Positions 46,044 to 53,558 of a stretch of DNA of 53,558 nt are shown piece by piece. The position numbers and the translations under genes were made by a program. This DNA comes from Physcia stellaris (Eukaryota; Ascomycota; Lecanoromycetes; Caliciales; Physciaceae): the NCBI GenBank assembly GCA_018902385.1, contig JABSSW010000086.1:1-53558 (forward strand), written 5' to 3'. The notes beneath the pieces were generated by a model. That model was not told the origin of the DNA. It searched no databases and was given only the letters and a program-made list of their open reading frames with translations. Within the stretch, counting starts at the first letter, position 1. The number at the start of each line of letters is the position of its first letter.

Positions 46044-46440
46044 TTATTTTTCGTTTTTTTTAATTTCGTTTCGAAACGATTAATTATTTTTTTCATTTTT
46101 TTCATCGATCGACGATTCGAAAAATATCGTTGATTAAAATTTGAATAATTGAATAAATCATTGCGAAAATTGAAATGATCGAAACAAATGCAACAAACAT
46201 GATTTGAAATCGAAAATCAAAAAATCGACGAAAACGTAAACGAAAACGTAAATCATACGAATGAAAATTTTGATTGCAAAAATGAAAATCTTGATTGCAA
46301 CGAAATGTAAAAAATGTTTGATTTTTTGTATAATAAAATGATCGATTTTTTAAACAAAACAAAACGAATCGTTTTCGCAAACGTAAATTGCTGAAAAATT
46401 TTCGATTTTGAATTTTTCAAATTTTGATTAATCGATGTTT
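46044..46440 (-). other. Conserved D/E block next to the 3' LTR
   Basis: Counterpart of 21929-22330 in E. The open minus frame 46380-46102 (92 codons) ends with a hydrophobic tail (MFVAFVSIISIFAMIYSIIQ) that could span a membrane, but the matching E frame is only partly similar, so coding status is uncertain. Contains CGAAAACGTAAACGAAAACG repeats. Confidence 0.55.
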
Positions 46441-48060
46441 TCTGATTGAATGCAAACAAAAAATAAACGATAATGCGAAATTGATATGAAACAAATGATC
46501 GAACGTCGAAACGTTACGAAAAAATCGAACGTTTTCGATGCGAATGTAAATCGAATAATTTAGACTTTTTATGAAACATGCAAATCAAATCATCGATAAT
46601 GAAATAAAATTTCTAAATATGAAATTCTTGATGTTTTCGTACAAATGTTCGAAAAAATGAAATTAATCATGTTTTCATCGATTTCGATGTGATATTGAGT
46701 GTCGCAATAAAAAAATTCGAACATTTTGATGATATTGATTTAAATATCGATATAAATGTTGCAAAAAAAATAAACGAAACAAACAAAACAAACGAACAAA
46801 TGATTGTTGACTTTTTTTCGAATTTGTACGTAAATTCTGATGTAAAAAATCGAAAATTCTATTTCTAAATATGTTGTTCGCGAATATGCTCGTGAAATTT
46901 GTTTTTGAAATTGAAATTTGCATCGCAATATTTGCACGTCATTTTTCAACAATTGATTTGTTTGATATGTTTTAAAAATCGAATCATTGACGAGAATTGA
47001 ACGAAACATTAAAACGATAAATGATAATACGACGAAAAATTTGATGTAAAAATAAATGATTTCGCGATAAATTCGAACGAAATAATAGAAAATGCATATG
47101 TTAAATCTCGATCAAATTTCTGTATAATGATGAAATTTGACTAATTATTGAATCATGCGAAAACAAAATTTCGAAAACATTTAAACAATAAATCAAACAC
47201 ATTCGACTTTAAATATTGATGTTGAATTTGTTAAAAATTTTGCAAAAAACTCATTATTTTGTTGTATAAATCAAATTTCAAAATATCGCATATGAGAATT
47301 GAATCGAAAATATCGATATCGACGAAAATTGATGTTGATTTTGAAATTTTCTGTTTGATTATTTGTTTGATTTTTTGTTTAATCGATTCGATACGTTTTT
47401 TGATTCGAACTTTTACGAAAATTTCGAATTCGATTTTCTTTTGAGTTTTTTTTTTTCGTTTTTGAGTTTTCTTGATTCGTTTTGTTTTACGTTTGACTCG
47501 TTCAATCTTTTGTTCGATTTCTTTAATCAATTCGCAAAAAAATTGTGATTTTTTTTTTGCATAATCAAAATATTTTTATGTCAAATGATATGACATTCAC
47601 AACATTCAATCAATTCATATTTATTTCGAAAAAATTCAACAACGATTAGTTCTTCGAATGTAAAAATTTTCGAAAATCAATTTTGACGTTGTCGAAAAAA
47701 CGTAATCGATTTTCGCGTTTGATTCGTGAATCAAAATAATTCATTGCGAAAAAAAACGAACGATTTTCTAGATAAATAAATAAAATATCGAAAGATTTTT
47801 CAATAGAAATGATAAAATAAATATTGAATACTGATTGAATGTTTTGATTCGTAAATTGTAACTCGAAATGTTATTAAAATTATCATCGAAACAAAAAACA
47901 AATGTTGATTTGTTAAATAAATAAATATAATTGTCAAAAGTTTTCGAAACAAATAGATAATTCGAATGTTGAATTATCGTAACGATTTTGAAATCTGATT
48001 TGAAATTTCAAAATCGATTTTCTGAAAATGTGAACGTTTGTTTAATTTCGCGTATCACAA
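46441..48060 (-). pseudogene. D internal gag-like remnant
   Basis: Starts at about 48060 on the minus strand with (V)IREIKQT, the same start as B and C gag. The open frame 47530-47231 (99 codons) is almost entirely Lys, Glu, Ile and Arg (EQKIERVKRKTKRIKKTQKR) and predicts a charged coiled coil. The open frame 47009-46740 contains QILRCKFQFQKQISRAYSRT without a clear domain. No enzyme domain is seen. Confidence 0.45.
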
Positions 48061-48249
48061 ACGAACGATAAAATAAATAAAATAAAATCGAAAATAAATA
48101 AATAAAATGAAATATTGAAATTCGTTGATAATTTAGATATTGAAATTTGATTAACGAATTTCAATGTTCAATTCGTTGTTTTATTTTCGATTATGATGAA
48201 AACATATACGAAAACATATTTCGATTGAATTTGTAAAAGTTTAAAATAA

Positions 48250-48433
48250 TGTAAAATGTTATGCAATGATATAAATAAACAACAAAATTCTAAATTGCAA
48301 AATTAATTATGAAAATTTGACAAATCATATGTAAATGATTTGATCATAAACGAAATTCGAATCGCAAATTTCGTTGTGATAAAATAAAAATTCAAACATT
48401 TATCAAAATTCAACACATAATACGCTCGTCACA
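48250..48433 (-). repeat. 5' LTR of element D
   Basis: Partner of 45860-46043; starts TGTAAAATGTTATGCAATGA and ends TACGCTCGTCACA, followed by TTTGA. Confidence 0.93.
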
Positions 48434-50973
48434 TTTGACGTATATTGTTTTTAATTTTTTTTGTCATTTTTTTGTATCATTATACGTTTTTCAAATAATA
48501 AAATTTTGTATGATAAAACACGCGTTCATGTTTAATTCAATTATTTCGTTGTTTCGATTTGAATTCAAATCATTTGAAAAATTTTTTTCGTTTGCATTGT
48601 TTTTTTTTTGAAAAGTTTCGTCATGACGTTTGAAATTTGAAATATTCAATTTTTTACGTACAAATCGATCTTTTTTTTTATTTGATATAAAAATTTTTAA
48701 AACATATTTTGATACATATTGAACAAATAATATTTTTAAACAAAATTATTGATCGATTTGATGTATTCGTATCGATTTTAATCATTTTTTTTTTATTTTT
48801 TTGTCGTTGTTTTTTTTATTTGATTTTTGTTAATTTAAGAATTACGCATAAATCAATGTTCGTGTGAATATAAATTTTCAAATTTTTTATTTAACGTTAT
48901 ACAAATCGAACAATGAAATTTGTTTTTAATATTTGTAATTAATGTTTGTTTCGAATAATCGATCGATATATTTATTAAAATCGAATAATATTTTTTAAGT
49001 TTGTCGTTTGCGCATCGTATCGAAATTTTAAAAATTGCATATTATTTTAATGTTGATACGATAACAAAAATTAATTTATTAATTTTTTCGCAAAAAAATG
49101 TTAATTTACGACATAACATGATTTTTATAAATTTATAATAAAATTTCGTTTTCATATTGTTTTCGTCAATTGATATCGAAATTAAATTTAATAAAATAAC
49201 GTTTGATCGAAAATGTTATTTTATAAACGTATCGTTCAAATTTGTTATAATTATATATATTGATTATAATTGTGACACGTTATTTATATCGTTCAATTTA
49301 AATTGATTATTTATCAATTTAATCGATATTATTGTTGTTTCGATAAACATTTTTTTTGCACGTGTTATTATCAATTTGTTGTATATATTTTTGTTTATAT
49401 TCGAATATTGTCGTTTGTCGCGTGTGTTTCGTTCGACGTCGTAATTTCGTATTTACGAACAAACGCATATATTAAATTGTTCGCAAAAAATTCGTATTTT
49501 ATGAAAAATTTCAATATTTTGATACAATCGCGATAATACAACGAATAACGATTGACGAAAAATTTTTCAATTATCGATTTCACGACAAATTTTTTTTTCA
49601 TTCATTTATCGTTATGAATATTTTTGTTCAATTTGTTCAACATATTTTATCAATTGATATCATTTTTATATGTGCGTGTTTTTCACATAAATTTTAATTT
49701 TTCGTCGATATAAAATTGATTTATCGTTTTTTTAATATATTTGTTGTCGTTAAATTATTTAACAAAAACATATGCGCACGATAATTCGAAAAAATAATAT
49801 AATTTTTTATTGTTGAATTTTGTCGTTTGAATTGTAATCAATTTTCAACGATTTTTCAATTTTGATATCGATTACGTTTTTATAAATTATGATTTTGATA
49901 ATCGAATTTTCGACAAATTTTTAAATTTTTATTTTGATAAAATTGTCAAAATTTGTATCGTTAATGATTGATTCGATATTGTCAAAATAATCAACATCGA
50001 TTTTCGATATAATTTTTTTGTTTGTTTGTTCATTTTGATTTTTATTTTTTTTACGAAAACGTGATTTTGCAAATATGTGTTTTTTTATTGTTTTATCATT
50101 TGCGATTAAAATTGATAATATTTGATATTTGCGCGAATAAATTGAAAAAACGCGATTGTTTTTATCGATATAAAAACAATTTTGACAATATCATATTTTC
50201 ATTTGTTGATTTTAGAATGCGATAATTGAAAAAACGAATTCGAAAATTTATGATATTTTTGATTGTAAAAATTTCAATGAAAATCAAAACGAAAAAAATG
50301 AAAATTTAAAAAACGAAATTTTGATATTCAATTAAAATCAATTGTTCGATAATGAACGATAATTGAAATAATAATAATTAAAAATTCAAATTTCGATGCA
50401 ACGATTCATATTTTGTTTCAAATTGTTGAAAATCAATTTCAAATTCGTTTTTAAATATGTTTGTGTTCATTTTGTCAAACAAAATTTTTGAAATGTATTC
50501 ACGTATCAAAAAATTTATCGATTGTTGTTTCGATATAATGTCGCAATATATATAAATTGCACATATAATTAAAAATAATTCGTAATTTTAACGTGTGTTG
50601 AATTTGATGTGATTAAATTTCGCATTAATTTAATTAATAAACAAATTATTTTATATTTTTCATTTCATTTTTACGTCATTTGTTTGTTATCGTCGTTGCG
50701 AACAAATTTATATCGTTATTATCATATTGTAAACGTCAATTATTCGTCGTGATCGACAATTTCGATAATTCACGAATTGTTGTCAAAAATTTCATCGTTT
50801 TGTTTTTTTTCGTCGAATTTTTCACTTTTTTACAAATTCAATCGAATAAAAAAAATTTGCAAATTTGTTTTTTTGTTTCAAAAAAAACGTTATTTTGTTA
50901 TTTTCGAAATTGTCACGTTATCGAAATTTTGTTAAAAATTCGTGAATTCGCAATTAATGTTGTTTTTTTTATA

Positions 50974-51240
50974 AAAAATCGCGATTGTTTTATCAATAAA
51001 AAATTTTTGCATCAAATAAACGTTAATGCAAAAATTGTTTGATTAAAAAAAAATTAAAAATTAAATTTTGATGTTGAAAAAAATCAACACAAAAATTGAA
51101 AATTTCATCAAAAATTCGAATTGTGTCAAAAATCGCGATTATTTTATCAATGAAAAATTTTTGTATGAAATAAACGTTGATACAAAAATTGTTTTAATCA
51201 ATAAAAAATCAAAAAATTTGAACAATGAAAAAATTTAAAT
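50974..51240. repeat. Two-unit tandem repeat, period about 154 bp
   Basis: Units share AAAAATCGCGATT(G/A)TTTTATCAAT, AAAAATTTTTG(C/T)AT, AAATAAACGTT(A/G)AT(G/A)CAAAAA and ATTTTGAT(G/A)TTGA. First unit about 50974-51075, second about 51128-51250. Confidence 0.75.
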
Positions 51241-51839
51241 TTTGATATTGAAATTTTTGTTTTGCGTGCGTTTTTCGAATCGAATCAAATAATACAAAAT
51301 TTAATCAAATTTGTCGTTATTTTGTCGATTTGAATTGCACGAAAATAAACAAACATTCGAAAACAAAAAATTATAAAAAATGTAAAATAATTCGCGTATG
51401 TGAAAATGTTCGAAATTCGCATTTTTATTGATATATATATTTATTGTTGAATATTCGATTTTGAAAATCGTTGTTCATCGAAAACGAAAAAAATAATTAT
51501 TGTCGTTAATGTTGTTTTTTGAAAATGAAATAAAACGATGCAACAAATGAATGAAATTTTTAAAAAACGACGTTTTTCACGATAAAAAATCGATTGATGA
51601 ATGAATACAAAACAAAAAAAATAATTTTAATCGTCGATATCGATATTCGAAAATAAAATGAAACGATACAACAAATAAATGAAAACAATCAAAAATAATA
51701 TTTATTACATTATGAAAACGATTGACGAAATGAATAAAAAACAAAAAACAATATAACGAAAAAAAATATCGCGAATTCGCGAAAATTTTCAAAAAAATAC
51801 GTTTTTATTCATATCGAATCAAATTCAAAATAAATATTG

Positions 51840-52010
51840 ATAATTTTGATAATTTAATTTAATCGTTTTATTCAACGATCGACGAATAAATATTGCGAAT
51901 TTTGATCGTTCAATACAATCGTTTTATTCAAAAATCGACGAATAAATATCGCGAATTTTGATCGTTCAATACAATCATTTTGTCGAAATATCGCAAATAA
52001 ATAATGATAA
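51840..52010. repeat. Tandem repeat, period 56 bp
   Basis: Two good units and one partial, from CGACGAATAAATAT(T/C)GCGAA at 51880 and 51936, each followed by TTTTGATCGTTCAATACAAT. The third, near 51983, is truncated (TCGAAATATCGCAAATAA). Confidence 0.8.
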
Positions 52011-52619
52011 CATCGTTTCGTTGCGCAAAAAAAAAATTTGTCGAAATTTACAAACGATATCGATGTTATCGTTCGAATCACGAAAAAAAAAATACATTTT
52101 AATTGAAATTAGAAATTTTGCGCAATGATTTCGTCACGTTTGAAACGTTAAAAAAAAATCTGTTTCGTAATATACATCAATTAAGAAAAATTTATTGCAA
52201 AAAAAAATATCGCGTTGATCACAAATTTCGATTTTAAAAATCGTTATATTTTGAAAATATCATTACGTCGATTGAATTTTTCAAATTACGATCAAAATTC
52301 AACAAATAAATGTGTAATTTACAAAAAAATTGAATTTAAATTGAATTGTTTGAAAACAAAATGAAATATTTCAATTCGAAATTTTTGAAAATTTGTTTTT
52401 GTTTAATATCAAAACAAACATTTTTTCAATAAGACGAAAATATCAAATAAAATGAAACAATAAACATTAACAATTGCGTGTCAAAAAAATGAAAAACAAT
52501 AATCGTGAAAATTTATTTCGATTTGAATTAATAATCGACATGCAAATTCATTTTTTTAATGATTTCATTGTTTATTTTGTTTTTTCGAATTTGATTAATT
52601 GAATTGTAAATGCAATTTT

Positions 52620-52830
52620 TATTTTAATTGATATTTTACATATCAATTTTCAAAAATCGTTTAAATTTGCAAAATTTTGATTTTTTTATTTCATATTTCA
52701 CAAATCAATTTTCAAAAATTGTTTGAATTTGCAGAAAAAAATTGTTTAAATTTGCAAAATTTTGATTTTCATTTGATATTTTATAATTTAATTTCGAAAA
52801 ATTGCGTAAATTTACAAAATTTTGATTTGT
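52620..52830. repeat. Degenerate tandem repeat, period about 70-80 bp
   Basis: Three to four diverged units of ATATTTxACA(T/A)ATCAATTTTC, then AAAAAT(C/T)GTTT(A/G)AATTTGCA, then AAATTTTGATTT, at about 52630, 52695, 52740 and 52775. Confidence 0.65.
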
Positions 52831-53558
52831 TTATGTTTCATTAATAAATTTCAAATCACATTTTATAATGACAATAACATTCGTAAAAACATTCGTAAAA
52901 TCGACATTCGTATGAACAATGAAACAACGTATCAATATTTTTTTAAAATGAATAAATTAACGTTTAATAATTTAATCAAATTTTTTCAATAAAATCGACA
53001 AATTGAAATATTTTTTTGAAATACAAAACACACGACATACATTTTGAAAATTTGATACGAAATATTCGAAATTTTGTCATGATTTTGTTTCATGAAATAA
53101 ACATTTTATGATCGATTTTTATGAATTAATTGAAAAATTATCAATAAATCGTTCGAAATTGAACGACAATCGTTGAACAAATATGAAAAAAAAAAGAAAT
53201 AATTTTCGTTTTGAAAAAATTCGAAAATTTCGAACAAAAAAAAATTAAAACAATTTTGAAATTTCGTTAACGTGAAACAAATGATGATTCGCACGCATTT
53301 GCAAAAATTTTGAATAAATTAAACAATTTCGCAAAAAAATATTCGAATGTCGATCGAATACGTTCGATAATGAAAAATGCAATAATAAATCGAATAAATA
53401 TTTTTGAAATTTCAAAAAAACAAACAAATTCAAATGTTTCAATTCAAAATTTAACACAAATTTTTAATAAAAAATACGACAATGCAACATTTTTTACGAC
53501 GAGTTTTTTGTCACAATTGAATTTGATACGAACAAATCGCGAATTAAAATATAAATTT

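Larger units (their letters stand above)
45860..48433 (-). mobile_element. Element D: short LTR retrotransposon, non-autonomous
   Basis: LTRs of 184 bp each (45860-46043, 48250-48433), near-identical, TGTAAAATG to CGTCACA, enclose 2.2 kb. Target duplication TCTGA (45855-45859) versus TTTGA (48434-48438), differing by one C/T at CT. No RT or integrase. On the minus strand a gag-like start (V/M)IREI lies at about 48060, with a basic coiled-coil frame at 47530-47231. LTR ends resemble C, while 46044-46440 aligns with E. It probably depends on B/C-type elements for movement; inference. Confidence 0.9.
48434..53558. other. Unassigned AT-rich stretch with degenerate repeats
   Basis: No recognisable domain, RNA gene or LTR pair. 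The longest frame is 50680-51042 on the plus strand (120 codons, Phe/Ile/Val-rich, opening MFVIVVANKFISLLSYCKRQ), unknown. Others at 49303-49536 and 50022-50225 look like chance frames in T-rich DNA. Three degenerate tandem arrays lie at 50974-51240, 51840-52010 and 52620-52830. Hypermutation is at the saturated level. It might be very old element sequence or pericentromeric DNA. Confidence 0.55.

Noticed and set aside
1-53558. Canonical CpA-type RIP as the full explanation
   Set aside because: CA and TG are common throughout and TAA/TAG stops from CAA/CAG are rare, while CC, GG, CT and AG are missing. CpA-directed RIP gives the opposite picture.
1-53558. Mitochondrial or bacterial origin because of high AT
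   Set aside because: The content is nested Ty3/gypsy elements with LTRs and target duplications, and there are no mitochondrial or prokaryotic genes.

Overview
The window is a gene desert of a filamentous ascomycete type: a very AT-rich nest of decayed Ty3/gypsy LTR retrotransposons with no recognisable host gene, tRNA or rRNA. The reverse transcriptase, RNase H, integrase, gag and protease remnants match families common in Pezizomycotina, but I cannot name the species. The sequence has been hypermutated. CC and GG dinucleotides are almost absent (I found three, all inside one element), and CT/AG are strongly depleted, while CA/TG and CG remain common. This is not the usual CpA-directed repeat-induced point mutation (RIP); it looks like C to T wherever C precedes a pyrimidine. 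As a result none of the conceptual translations holds Pro, Gly or Trp, and former Trp codons read TGA.

Layout, left to right. (A) 1-~5505, plus strand: Ty3/gypsy element cut by the window edge, with gag zinc knuckle, protease, RT-RNase H, integrase and 3' LTR. (IR-L) Left arm of a 1.7-kb inverted duplication, in three blocks: 5507-6254, 21476-21721 and 23768-24516. (C) 6255-21475, minus strand: element with LTRs, GTTAT target duplication and all gag-pol domains, inserted in IR-L. (B) 8287-14931, minus strand: a complete-length relative inserted into the integrase core of C. (E) 21722-23767: a short LTR element in the same arm, with AAAAT duplication. (F) 24680-40478, minus strand: a gypsy element of a different lineage (C2H2 finger, protease, YVDD reverse transcriptase, HHCC integrase) with 121-127 bp LTRs. 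(G) 32084-38033, plus strand: an internally deleted relative of A, inserted into F gag. (IR-R) 40485-42185: the uninterrupted inverted copy of IR-L, which preserves the empty sites of C and E. 42186-45859: unassigned AT-rich DNA. (D) 45860-48433: a second short LTR element, related to E internally and to C by LTR ends. 48434-53558: unassigned AT-rich DNA with degenerate tandem repeats.

Order of events that the nesting supports: inverted duplication first; then C and E into one arm; B into C; G into F. F-G right of about 27.7 kb keeps far more CT/AG than everything around it and is probably the youngest material. None of the pol genes can be functional as they stand. The scientifically interesting part is the mutation spectrum itself, which standard RIP indices would probably miss, and the way it can be read from LTR pairs and from the inverted repeat. 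All alignments and counts were done by eye.
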